Below are positions 16,542 through 28,394 of a stretch of 64,000 nt of DNA, piece by piece. Every line of letters starts with the position of its first letter. The stretch's first letter is position 1. The DNA lies in NCBI RefSeq assembly GCF_000069945.1, contig NC_010545.1, forward strand, positions 496,001-560,000, given 5' to 3'. Made by a program: the position numbers and the translations under genes. The notes below the pieces were generated by a model. That model did not search any database and was not told the DNA's origin. It saw only the letters and a program-made list of their open reading frames with translations. The DNA is from Corynebacterium urealyticum DSM 7109. GTDB lineage: Bacteria > Actinomycetota > Actinomycetes > Mycobacteriales > Mycobacteriaceae.

Positions 16542-17707
16542 TAGTGATGGTGCTGCTGCAGGATGTTCGCGCGCTGCTCCGGATCCTTGGCCAGTTTCTC
16601 GGCTGTTACGAGGAACTTCTCTAGCACATTGCCCATCTGGCGGGCCTCGATGAGGAAGCCATCGTGGCCGGTGGGGGAGGTGATCTGGGACAGCCCAAGG
16701 AAGGTTCCCAGGTTGCGGGAGAGGTGCTCCTGCTGGTGATAGGGGTAAAGGATGTCAGTGTCGATGCCACAGACCATCGTGGGCACCGTGGAATTACCCA
16801 GGGCGGCGTTCATGCCGCCACGGTCCCGACCCAGGTCGTGCCGGTTCAGGGCGTCGGTCAGGGTGACGTAGGAGCCGGCGTCGAAGCGGTTGCGCAGCTT
16901 CATCGCCTGCCGGTCCAGGTAGCCCTCGACAGAGAAACGCTGATCGGGGGAGCGGAACTTGCCCAGTGGGTTTTCGCCCTGCTGTGGCTCTGCACCGAAG
17001 CGCTCATCGACCTCCAGCTCACCGCGGTAGGTCAGGTGCGCGATGCGGCGGGCCTCGCCCAGGCCCCAGACCGGGCCCATGCCAGCTTCGTAGTAGTCCC
17101 CGCCGTGCCATAGCGGGTCGGCCTCGATCACGCGGATCTGGGCGGACTGGATGCCGATTTGCCAGGCGGAGGCGCGGGCGGAGACGGCGATGGGGAGGAT
17201 GGCGTCCATCATCTCTGGGTAGAGCAGCGACCACTCGAGGGTGCGTGCCCCGCCCATGGAGGCGCCAATGATCACGTGGACCCGTGGGATCTCCAGTACA
17301 TCCAGCAGCTGCTTTTCGGCCTGTACGAGATCGCGGATGGACAGCCCCGGGAAACGGGAGCCCCAGAAGCCACCCTCCGGGTGCAGCGAGCTGGGGCCCG
17401 TGGAGCCTGCGCAACCGCCTAGCGCGTTGGCGCAGAGCACCAGGTACTTGGCGGTGTCGATCGGCTTGCCAACGCCGACCATGTCCGCCCACCAGTCGGC
17501 GGCGTTACCGTCGCCGGTGAGGGCATGTTCGATCAAAACGATGGGGCGCTCCTCCGGCGGTGTGGGGACCGCCGCCTGCTCGGCTGCGTCGTAGAACGCG
17601 TACAGCCGCAGTGAGGTTTCGGGAATGCTTGCGCCCGCCTCGGTGAGCACCTCGCCGATGGGAATATCAGCGTAGGTACCGGAGGCGGGCAGCAAGTCGG
17701 AGCGCAT
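16541..17707 (-). CDS. metX: Homoserine O-acetyltransferase MetX
   Basis: A 388-residue alpha/beta hydrolase-fold enzyme that acetylates homoserine with acetyl-CoA, the first committed step of methionine synthesis. The nucleophile is Ser~150 in VIIGASMGGARTLEW. The Asp is in VCGIDTDILYP and the His in SPTGHDGFLIE near the C-terminus. NALGGCAGSTGPSS (residues ~94-107) is the conserved oxyanion and substrate loop. It starts 15 bases after the metY stop in a metY-metX operon repressed, by inference, through the McbR-like sites upstream of metY. Confidence 0.96.
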   Translation of the reverse strand: MRSDLLPASGTYADIPIGEVLTEAGASIPETSLRLYAFYDAAEQAAVPTPPEERPIVLIEHALTGDGNAADWWADMVGVGKPIDTAKYLVLCANALGGCAGSTGPSSLHPEGGFWGSRFPGLSIRDLVQAEKQLLDVLEIPRVHVIIGASMGGARTLEWSLLYPEMMDAILPIAVSARASAWQIGIQSAQIRVIEADPLWHGGDYYEAGMGPVWGLGEARRIAHLTYRGELEVDERFGAEPQQGENPLGKFRSPDQRFSVEGYLDRQAMKLRNRFDAGSYVTLTDALNRHDLGRDRGGMNAALGNSTVPTMVCGIDTDILYPYHQQEHLSRNLGTFLGLSQITSPTGHDGFLIEARQMGNVLEKFLVTAEKLAKDPEQRANILQQHHH

Positions 17708-17722
17708 AGAAAACCTCGTGAG

Positions 17723-19045
17723 TTAAATCTGCTCGAAGCCCTGATCGAGGTCGGCGATGATGTCGCGGACGTCCTCGATACCGACGGACAGGCGAACCGT
17801 TGCCTGGGAGATGCCAGCGTTGCGCAGGTTCTCCTCGGTGGACTGCGAGTGCGTGGTGGTGGCCGGGTGGACGACTAGGGAACGTACGTCACCGACGTTA
17901 GCGAGGTCGGAGTGCAGCTTCAGGGAGTCGATGAACTTCCATGCAGCCTCGCGTGGATCGGCGTCGCCGGTGGCAAGGTCGAAGGCGAGAACGGAGCCGG
18001 TGTACTCCAGGCCCAGCTTCTCCTTGACCTTGTTCCACGGGCTGGACTCCAGGCCGGCGTAGGCGACGCTGGCGACCTTCGGGTGCTTGTCCAGGAACTC
18101 GGCAACCTGCTTGGCGTTCTCGTTGTGCTGCTTGACGCGCAGGTTCAGGGTGTCGAGACCCTGGATCGCGAGCCAGGCGTTGAACGGGGAGAGGGAGGCG
18201 CCAGTATCGCGCAGCAGACCCGCACGGGCGCGCAGACCGAAGGCCGGCTCGCCAAGGTCGGCGTACTTCAGGCCGTGGTAGGCCGGATCCGGGGTGACGA
18301 AGCCCGGGAAGACCGGCTTGCCGTTGCGCTCCTGGGTCCAGTCGAACTTACCGCCGTCGACGAGGATGCCGCCGATGGAGGAGCCGTTACCGGTGTAGAA
18401 CTTCGTCAGGGAAGAGACGGAGACGTCGGCGCCGAGCTCCAGTGGCTTCACCAGTGCTGCGGTGGCCAGTGTGTTGTCGATGATCAGCGGGACCTTGTTC
18501 GCGTGGGCGACCTTGCTGATCTCCGGGATGTCCAGGACATCTGCCTGCGGGTTGGCGAAGGTCTCACCGAAGAAGGCGACGGTGTTGTCCTGCACTGCAT
18601 CCTGCCAGGACTGCGGGTCGTCTGGGTTCTCGACGAAGGTAGTGGTGATGCCCAGGCGCGGCAGGGTAACGAGAAGCAGGGTTTCGGTGCCGCCGTAGAG
18701 GCGCGGGGAGGCGACGATGTGGTCACCGGAGTTCGCGACGTTCAGGAACGCAGCGGTGATGGCAGCCATGCCGGAGCCGAATGCGACAGCGTGGACGCCA
18801 CCCTCGAGGGTGTTGATGCGGTTCTCGAGGACCTCGACGGTCGGGTTCGTCAGGCGGGAGTAGATCGGGCCCGGATCCTCGAGTGCGAAGCGTTGCTTGG
18901 CGTGCTCGGCGCTGTCGAAGACGTAGCTGGTGGTCATGTGGATCGGCAGGTTACGGGAACCAGTCGGGTCCACAGTCTGGCCGGCGTGGATCTGCTGGGT
19001 GGCAAAGCCCCACTCTGCCGCGTTGGAGTTGTCGTACTTTGTCAT
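17723..19045 (-). CDS. metY: O-acetylhomoserine sulfhydrylase MetY
   Basis: A 440-residue PLP enzyme that makes homocysteine from O-acetylhomoserine and sulfide. Cofactor signatures: AFGSGMAAITAAFLNVANSG, PRLYGGTETLL, PLIIDNTLATAAL and the Schiff-base Lys (about residue 215) in SVSSLTKFYTGNGS. The C-terminal LVVHPATTTHSQSTEE loop and SVGIEDVRDIIADL are typical of the Cys/Met metabolism family. The ATG at 19045 has AGGAAA upstream; the frame extends 35 codons further but those are not family-like. First gene of the metY-metX operon, with two McbR-like operators 130-212 bases upstream. Confidence 0.96.
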   Translation of the reverse strand: MTKYDNSNAAEWGFATQQIHAGQTVDPTGSRNLPIHMTTSYVFDSAEHAKQRFALEDPGPIYSRLTNPTVEVLENRINTLEGGVHAVAFGSGMAAITAAFLNVANSGDHIVASPRLYGGTETLLLVTLPRLGITTTFVENPDDPQSWQDAVQDNTVAFFGETFANPQADVLDIPEISKVAHANKVPLIIDNTLATAALVKPLELGADVSVSSLTKFYTGNGSSIGGILVDGGKFDWTQERNGKPVFPGFVTPDPAYHGLKYADLGEPAFGLRARAGLLRDTGASLSPFNAWLAIQGLDTLNLRVKQHNENAKQVAEFLDKHPKVASVAYAGLESSPWNKVKEKLGLEYTGSVLAFDLATGDADPREAAWKFIDSLKLHSDLANVGDVRSLVVHPATTTHSQSTEENLRNAGISQATVRLSVGIEDVRDIIADLDQGFEQI

Positions 19046-19150
19046 GGCTTTTCCTGTCTCTTTCGTGTGGTCGAGGCGGTGTTGTGAATCGTGGTGATCC
19101 CGGGTGGATCCGGGTGGATTGTGCCGCTCGATCGCTGTGTGGTGACCCAC

Positions 19151-19190
19151 TTTATAGTCCGCGTTGAAAAAAAGTAAACCGCTCTGTCTA
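19151..19190 (-). promoter_or_regulatory. metY promoter with McbR-like operator 2
   Basis: On the minus strand TTTACT (19178-19173), a 16-base spacer and TATAAA (19156-19151) form a good promoter. The plus-strand sequence TAAAC-CGCTCT-GTCTA (19175-19190) matches nine of ten bases of TAGAC-N6-GTCTA and overlaps the -35 box. Confidence 0.7.
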
Positions 19191-19241
19191 GTTTTGGCGT
19201 TGTGCGGGCTTAAATGCGCAGTTCAGACGTGTTTAAAAATT

Positions 19242-19257
19242 TATACCACTTGGTCTA
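19242..19257. promoter_or_regulatory. McbR-like operator 1 upstream of metY
   Basis: TATAC-CACTTG-GTCTA matches nine of ten bases of TAGAC-N6-GTCTA. It is 67 bases upstream of operator 2. On the minus strand it also overlaps a GGTATAAAT element that may be a second -10 box. Confidence 0.65.
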
Positions 19258-19555
19258 CTTTTGGGCGTTTTGAAGGATGATGATTGGCACTTGTGGGGTC
19301 ATATTGGCGATGTTTCGGTACCGCTTGGTTCGGGTTCGTCTTGCCGGCGGAAGTGGTACGCCGAGGCCCGATGTGCGCCGCCTCGTTGGACGCAAATGAG
19401 CGAGGGTCAACATATTTTTGGCGAGAAAAAAAAATTTGCGGGTAGCACCAGCAAGTGCCGTGGAGTCACTAGGGTGGGGTGGTATACGGGCTGAGAAAGA
19501 CTCCCAGCGCAACGAGCAAAAATCGGGCCACAAGGCGCCAGAAAGGACCTGCACC

Positions 19556-20236
19556 ATGGTTAATACAGACGCTGCATTCCTGATTGACGCAGAGCCGAGC
19601 GTGCTCCAGGTGGCGGTTGGTCGTCCACAGTCCAACCCCGCCGGAACCTATGAAAACACCGGCATTGAAAAGCTGCCGCAGTCGCACATCGACGTGCTCG
19701 CGCCGGGCCCGAACTACGGTGACGGCAGCGGTGTCGTGGGGGACACGATCGGAGACGATAAGCACCACGGCGGGGCAGATAAGGCCGTCTACGCCTTCGC
19801 TCGCGAGGAGCTGGACTTCTGGGAAGGGGAGCTCGGCCGTGAGCTCGTCTACGGCAGCTTCGGGGAGAACATCACCACTGCCGGGGTGAAGTGGTCGGAG
19901 GTCTACATCGGCCAGCGCGTGTCCATAGGCAGCGCTGAGCTCGAGGTGAGCGTGCCGCGCACCCCGTGTGCAACCTTCGCCGCCTGGCTCGATGAGAAGG
20001 GCTGGGTGAAGCGCTTCGCGCAGCGCGGCGACTGCGGATCCTACTTCCGCGTGATTACCGCCGGCCGCATCCGCCCGCTGGACGAGGTCCGCTTCGGACC
20101 GGTGCCGGAGCATGGCGTGACGATGGGGGAGGCCTTCGCCGCCAAATTGGGCGACAAGGATGCGGCTCGCAAGGTTTTCGACGCCGGGGTGCTTCCCGGG
20201 CACCATCATGAGCAGCTCGGTCGCCTGCTGAACTAA
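19556..20236 (+). CDS. MOSC-domain protein (YiiM-like)
   Basis: A 226-residue protein. MOSC domains bind sulfur or molybdenum cofactor groups through a conserved Cys; here the motif is SVPRTPCATFAAWL (Cys near residue 140), preceded by the family segments DKHHGGADKAVYAFAREEL and YGSFGENITTAGV. This is the stand-alone MOSC type related to E. coli YiiM, which reduces N-hydroxylated compounds; that activity is inferred. The ATG at 19556 follows AAAGGA by 7 bases. Monocistronic, between metY and icd. Confidence 0.88.
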   Translation: MVNTDAAFLIDAEPSVLQVAVGRPQSNPAGTYENTGIEKLPQSHIDVLAPGPNYGDGSGVVGDTIGDDKHHGGADKAVYAFAREELDFWEGELGRELVYGSFGENITTAGVKWSEVYIGQRVSIGSAELEVSVPRTPCATFAAWLDEKGWVKRFAQRGDCGSYFRVITAGRIRPLDEVRFGPVPEHGVTMGEAFAAKLGDKDAARKVFDAGVLPGHHHEQLGRLLN

Positions 20237-20270
20237 AGCCCGCCAGGCCGAGGCTGGGGGGGGCGGCTGG

Positions 20271-20322
20271 CGGAAAAGAAAAACTGGGCCTAGCGGCGCT
20301 ATCTCTAGCTCGCCAGGCCCAG
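20271..20322 (-). terminator. Rho-independent terminator of icd
   Basis: CTGGGCCTAGCG (20284-20295) pairs with CGCCAGGCCCAG (20311-20322), one wobble. On the minus strand the stem is followed by TTTTTCTTTTCC, a typical intrinsic terminator for icd. The hairpin may also end the convergent MOSC transcript. Confidence 0.88.
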
Positions 20323-20335
20323 TCGGGGAGAGGTA

Positions 20336-22573
<2,238 letters not shown>

Positions 22574-22796
22574 AAGGCGGTATCTCCCTGCTTTCACTTC
22601 GTCTTCGGTGAACCGTTAAAGTCACTCGATTTTTATCGTGCCACCCAGCTTACGTGAAGTAGAAAAATCATGAATCATACGGGTACTGTCGCAACTTCGC
22701 TTGCGAAAGGCGAAAAAAAGTTATTAAAAATATTGATTCTTTTTCGTTACTTCGCATTCATCCAGCCCAGCCGAAAATATTAAGAAAGCGTGCCCC

Positions 22797-24014
22797 GTGC
22801 CAACCATGCCGAACCGCCGCCCCGTGCCAACACAAACCACCATGGGCAACCGCAGGAGGATCATCACCATGCTGGCCATCGCGCTCGGTGGCTTCGGCAT
22901 CGGCACAACCGAGTTCGTGGCGATGGGGCTGCTGAACCTCATCGCCGAGGACTTCCAGATCTCGGAGTCCACCGCCGGGCACGTCATCTCCGCCTACGCC
23001 CTCGGCGTGGTGGTGGGTGCGCCGCTGATCACCACGCTGACCAGTACCGTTCCGCGCCGCCGACTGGCGCTGGTGCTCATGATCGCCTTCACGATCGGTA
23101 ACGGCCTGACTGTGCTGGCCAGCAGTTATAACATGCTGCTGCTCAGCCGCTTCATCGCCGGCCTGCCGCACGGCGCCTACTTCTCCGTCACCGCGCTCAT
23201 CGCCGCCTCGATGGCCCCGCCGGGGCAGCGCGGCAAGGCCGTGGCCTTCTCCGGGCTGGGGCTCTCCGTAGCCACCGTCGCGGGCGTGCCCGCCGCACAG
23301 TGGCTGGGCACCCATTTCGGCTGGAACTTCGCTTTCCTGCTGGTCGCCGTGATCGGCCTGGTGACCTTCGTAGCGCTGTATATTTCCCTGCCACACATGA
23401 CTCTCATGCCGAAGAGTAACCCGATCACCGAGCTCGGTGCCCTGATCAACCCGCAGGTGCTGCTCACCCTGGCGATTGGCACGGTCGGCTTCGGCGGCAT
23501 GTTCGCGGTCTATACCTACATTTCTTGGACGCTGACCGAACGCGCCGGGTTCAATGAAGCCCTCATGTGGATCCCGTTGATGGCCTACGGAATCGGCATG
23601 GTCTTTGGCACGTGGTTCGGCGGAGTGCTCGCCGACCGGAACCTGGAGTACACCATCGCCGGCAGCCTCATTTGCCTCATCGTGGTGCTTGGAGCGTTCT
23701 ACTTCACTTCCACCAATGCCATCACAGGCATCGCCAACTTCGGCCTCATCGGGTTCCTGGGCTCCTGCCTGGTCCCAAGCCTGCAGACCCGCCTGATGGA
23801 CGTCGCCCGGGACGCCCAGAACCTCGCCGCGGCCCTCAACCACTCTGCGCTGAATATGGCCAACGCTGCTGGTGCTGCCATCGGTGGCGCGGTCATTGGC
23901 GCTGGCTTCGGCTACGCTGCCCCCGCCTTCGCGGGCGCGGCGCTGGCTGCCACCGGTGCGGTGGTCTGGCTGCTGGCCTTCCTGCTACGACGTCGCCAGC
24001 TCGCCGCCGCCTAG
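22797..24014 (+). CDS. MFS efflux transporter of the AraJ/DHA1 type
   Basis: A ~405-residue protein with 12 predicted membrane helices. The first helix contains GFGIGTTEFVAMGLLNLIAE, the hallmark of the DHA1 subgroup with AraJ, sugar-efflux and purine-efflux members. A second conserved loop is SRFIAGLPHGAYFSV. The substrate cannot be assigned. The start is uncertain: GTG at 22797 with AAGAAAG 8 bases upstream, ATG at 22806 and ATG at 22842 are all in frame. The upstream 220 bases are unusually A/T-rich. Confidence 0.85.
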   Translation: MPTMPNRRPVPTQTTMGNRRRIITMLAIALGGFGIGTTEFVAMGLLNLIAEDFQISESTAGHVISAYALGVVVGAPLITTLTSTVPRRRLALVLMIAFTIGNGLTVLASSYNMLLLSRFIAGLPHGAYFSVTALIAASMAPPGQRGKAVAFSGLGLSVATVAGVPAAQWLGTHFGWNFAFLLVAVIGLVTFVALYISLPHMTLMPKSNPITELGALINPQVLLTLAIGTVGFGGMFAVYTYISWTLTERAGFNEALMWIPLMAYGIGMVFGTWFGGVLADRNLEYTIAGSLICLIVVLGAFYFTSTNAITGIANFGLIGFLGSCLVPSLQTRLMDVARDAQNLAAALNHSALNMANAAGAAIGGAVIGAGFGYAAPAFAGAALAATGAVVWLLAFLLRRRQLAAA

Positions 24015-24068
24015 CCCGTCCGCTACGCGGCTGCTGGTGTGTCCGGGCCACGGCCTATATTGGTGGGC

Positions 24069-25103
24069 ATGGGTTTTACAGTCGCTACGGTTAACGTCAA
24101 CGGAATCAGGGCCGCCGCGAAGGTGCGCCACGAGAACAACCAGGGCATTCTCCCGTGGTTGGCCGCCCACCCGGCTGATGTGGTGCTGATGCAAGAGGTC
24201 CGCGCCGACGAAGCGCAGACCGCTAAGGCGATCGCGCCCGCCCTGGAGGATGGCTGGCATCTCGCTCAGGCTCCAGCTGCGGCCAAGGGGCGGGCCGGGG
24301 TGGCGATCCTTTCGCGCCTGCCGTTGCAGGACGTGCAGATCGGCTTCGGCCACGAGGCCAACCCGGAGTACCCGGGCGCCGAGGAAGCCGCCCGCGAGTT
24401 CGACGGCTCTGGCCGCTACATCGAGGCCACCGTCGACGCCGAGGTCGGGGGAAGCACCCAGCCGATCACCGTGGCCTCCCTCTACCTGCCCAGTGGTGCC
24501 AGCGGCACCGAGAAGCAGGACGAGAAATTCCGCTTCCTGGATGCCTTCGCGCCCTTCATGCACCAGCGCGCAGCGGCTGCCGAGGCTGGTGGCCAGCAGA
24601 TGCTCATCGGTGGCGACTGGAATATCTGCCACCGCCGCGCGGACCTAAAGAACTGGAAGCCCAACCGCAATAAGTCCGGCTTCCTGCCAGCCGAGCGTGC
24701 CTTCCTCGACCATGTGCTCGGCACCTACCCGGATGGTGCAACACAGGTGGGGGACGCGGAGGACTCCGGCCGGGCCGGTAATCCTGCCGGGGCGGCCGAG
24801 GACTTCTTCGGTGCGGTGGACTACCAGCCCGGCGAGCTCGCCCAGGCCCGCATCGCGGCAGGAGCCGCCACCCAGCCAGGCTGGCACGACGCCGTGCGCC
24901 ACCTCCACCCCGACGAGGACGGCCCGTACTCCTGGTGGAGCTACCGCGGCAAGGCCTTCGACACGAACGCGGGCTGGCGCATCGACCTGCACGCCGTCAC
25001 CGGCGGGCTGCTGGAGCACACTACCGTCGCCCGGGTGGACAAGGCACCCACCTACGACCAGCGTTGGTCCGACCACAGCCCCGTGATCCTCGAGTTCCGC
25101 TAA
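24069..25103 (+). CDS. xthA: Exodeoxyribonuclease III / AP endonuclease
   Basis: A 344-residue Mg-dependent nuclease of the exonuclease-endonuclease-phosphatase fold for base-excision repair. Motifs: ATVNVNGIRAA at the start, DVVLMQEVRA with the metal-binding Glu, GRAGVAILSR, IGGDWNICHRRADLKN with catalytic Asp/Asn, and RWSDHSPVILEF with the catalytic Asp-His at the C-terminus. Longer than E. coli XthA (268) because of inserted loops such as one near residues 235-260. The ATG at 24069 lies 9 bases after TATATT and has no Shine-Dalgarno sequence, so translation is probably leaderless. Confidence 0.93.
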   Translation: MGFTVATVNVNGIRAAAKVRHENNQGILPWLAAHPADVVLMQEVRADEAQTAKAIAPALEDGWHLAQAPAAAKGRAGVAILSRLPLQDVQIGFGHEANPEYPGAEEAAREFDGSGRYIEATVDAEVGGSTQPITVASLYLPSGASGTEKQDEKFRFLDAFAPFMHQRAAAAEAGGQQMLIGGDWNICHRRADLKNWKPNRNKSGFLPAERAFLDHVLGTYPDGATQVGDAEDSGRAGNPAGAAEDFFGAVDYQPGELAQARIAAGAATQPGWHDAVRHLHPDEDGPYSWWSYRGKAFDTNAGWRIDLHAVTGGLLEHTTVARVDKAPTYDQRWSDHSPVILEFR

Positions 25104-25120
25104 ACCCACCGGGAGACGGC

Positions 25121-27066
<1,946 letters not shown>

Positions 27067-27213
27067 ACCGGCACACCGCGAATCTTAAAACGACATAATG
27101 AGGTACGTGCCCAGGTCGGCCAACTGCCGTCCGGCGCGTGCCACGAAATGATCCGACCCCGGATCGACAACCCGAAGCCCCGACAGCCTGCCCAAGGAAG
27201 GATGGACGCGCTG

Positions 27214-28299
27214 ATGGCGAAAACATCAACGACGCCCGACTATGACAAGCTCGATGCCTACGGCGTGGAGCGCAGCCGCAAAGACGACGAAGGGGCGCTG
27301 GTCAAGCTCCGCGACAAGTGGCCGTGGTTCGACCACATCATGCGGATGAACGAGCGCTACGGCGAGCAGGGCGGCAACCAGTTCGCCGCGGGTATTACCT
27401 ACTTCTCCGTCCTGTCCATCTTCCCGCTGACCATGCTCGTGCTGGCAACAGTCGCGATCATCCTGGCGAATAACCAGGAACTGTTGGACAAGGTCATGGA
27501 TCAGGTGACCTCCATGGGCAGCGGCGAGATGGGCGACACCCTGGGCACCATCGTCGAGGGTGCGATCGATCAGCGTAAGTCCGTGTTCTCCATCGGTCTT
27601 CTGCTGGCCCTGTGGTCTGGCCTGAGTTGGATGAATCACCTGCGCATTGGTGCTTCCGAGATGTGGAAGGTCGATAACAGCCCGGAGAATTTCATCAAGG
27701 GCAAGCTCTCCGACCTGCTGGGCCTGCTGGGTCTGCTCCTCGCCCTGGTCGTGGCCTTCGCCGTCACCACCATCGGTAACTCGGGGCTCACCGAGAAGCT
27801 GCTTGGCGTGGTGGGGCTGGACGAGGTCCCGGGCATCCGATTCATTACCTTCCTCGTGGCTCTGGTCGTTGCGCTGCTGGCCAACCTGCTGGTCTTCTTC
27901 TGGCTGATGGTCTACCTGCCGCGGGCGAAGGTGCCGCGCAAGTCCGCTTTCAAGGCGGCCATCATCGGCGCAGTCGCGTTCGAGGTCTTCAAGCAGTTCG
28001 CCACAATGTTCTTCTCCAACGCGCTGAGCAACCCGGCGGGCGCTGCCTTCGGTCCGATCATCGGTGTGATGGTGCTGTTCTACTTCATCTGGCGCATCAC
28101 CCTGTACTGCTCCGCGTGGGCAGCCACCACGCCGGAGTCCCTGGCCATGATGACCCCGCCGGTGCCGCCGGCAGCGGTGATCCGCGTTCGCCAGGAGGTT
28201 CGCACCGGCTCCACCGACGCCGGCCGCGCCGGGCTGGTCGGCCTCGGGGCTGCCGTGGGCGTGGTCCTGGGTGGGGCCATCCGCTCGATCTTCAAATAA
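27214..28299 (+). CDS. YihY/BrkB-family membrane protein
   Basis: A 361-residue protein with six membrane helices. The N-terminal half has GGNQFAAGITYFSVLSIFPL, the hallmark of the YihY/virulence factor BrkB (YhjD) family; the long loop DNSPENFIKGKLSDLLGLLG follows. Proposed roles in E. coli include lipid transport for the paralogue YhjD; no function is proven for this one. The start at 27214 (MAKTSTTPDYDK) is preferred; an ATG at 27202 is in frame but touches the GGAAGG ribosome binding site. It lies immediately before add. Confidence 0.88.
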   Translation: MAKTSTTPDYDKLDAYGVERSRKDDEGALVKLRDKWPWFDHIMRMNERYGEQGGNQFAAGITYFSVLSIFPLTMLVLATVAIILANNQELLDKVMDQVTSMGSGEMGDTLGTIVEGAIDQRKSVFSIGLLLALWSGLSWMNHLRIGASEMWKVDNSPENFIKGKLSDLLGLLGLLLALVVAFAVTTIGNSGLTEKLLGVVGLDEVPGIRFITFLVALVVALLANLLVFFWLMVYLPRAKVPRKSAFKAAIIGAVAFEVFKQFATMFFSNALSNPAGAAFGPIIGVMVLFYFIWRITLYCSAWAATTPESLAMMTPPVPPAAVIRVRQEVRTGSTDAGRAGLVGLGAAVGVVLGGAIRSIFK

Positions 28300-28358
28300 G
28301 TCGCCGGTTTCCTCACCGGGCTTCACATGGCGGGGTGGTTAGACCTCCCGCCCACCAC

Positions 28359-28394
28359 CATGGGGCACAGCTGCCGAGTAAGCTGTGCCCCATG
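28359..28394. promoter_or_regulatory. 14-bp perfect inverted repeat covering the add start codon
   Basis: CATGGGGCACAGCT (28359-28372) and AGCTGTGCCCCATG (28381-28394) are exact inverted copies around the 8-base centre GCCGAGTA. The right arm ends with the add ATG. A TAnnnT-type -10 box TAAGCT (28379-28384) sits within it, 7 bases before the ATG, and no Shine-Dalgarno sequence is present. It may be an operator over a leaderless promoter or, if a longer transcript exists, an RNA hairpin hiding the start codon. Confidence 0.7.

Larger units (their letters stand above)
19046..19555. other. Long intergenic control region between metY and the MOSC gene
   Basis: A 510-base stretch with no credible gene. 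It holds the metY leader with a 10-bp tandem repeat CCGGGTGGAT (about 19103-19122), the metY promoter and two McbR-like sites, then an A/T-richer part with a run of nine A at about 19427-19435. A possible plus-strand promoter for the MOSC gene lies near GGTATACGG (about 19489-19497). No riboswitch fold could be recognised. Confidence 0.6.
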
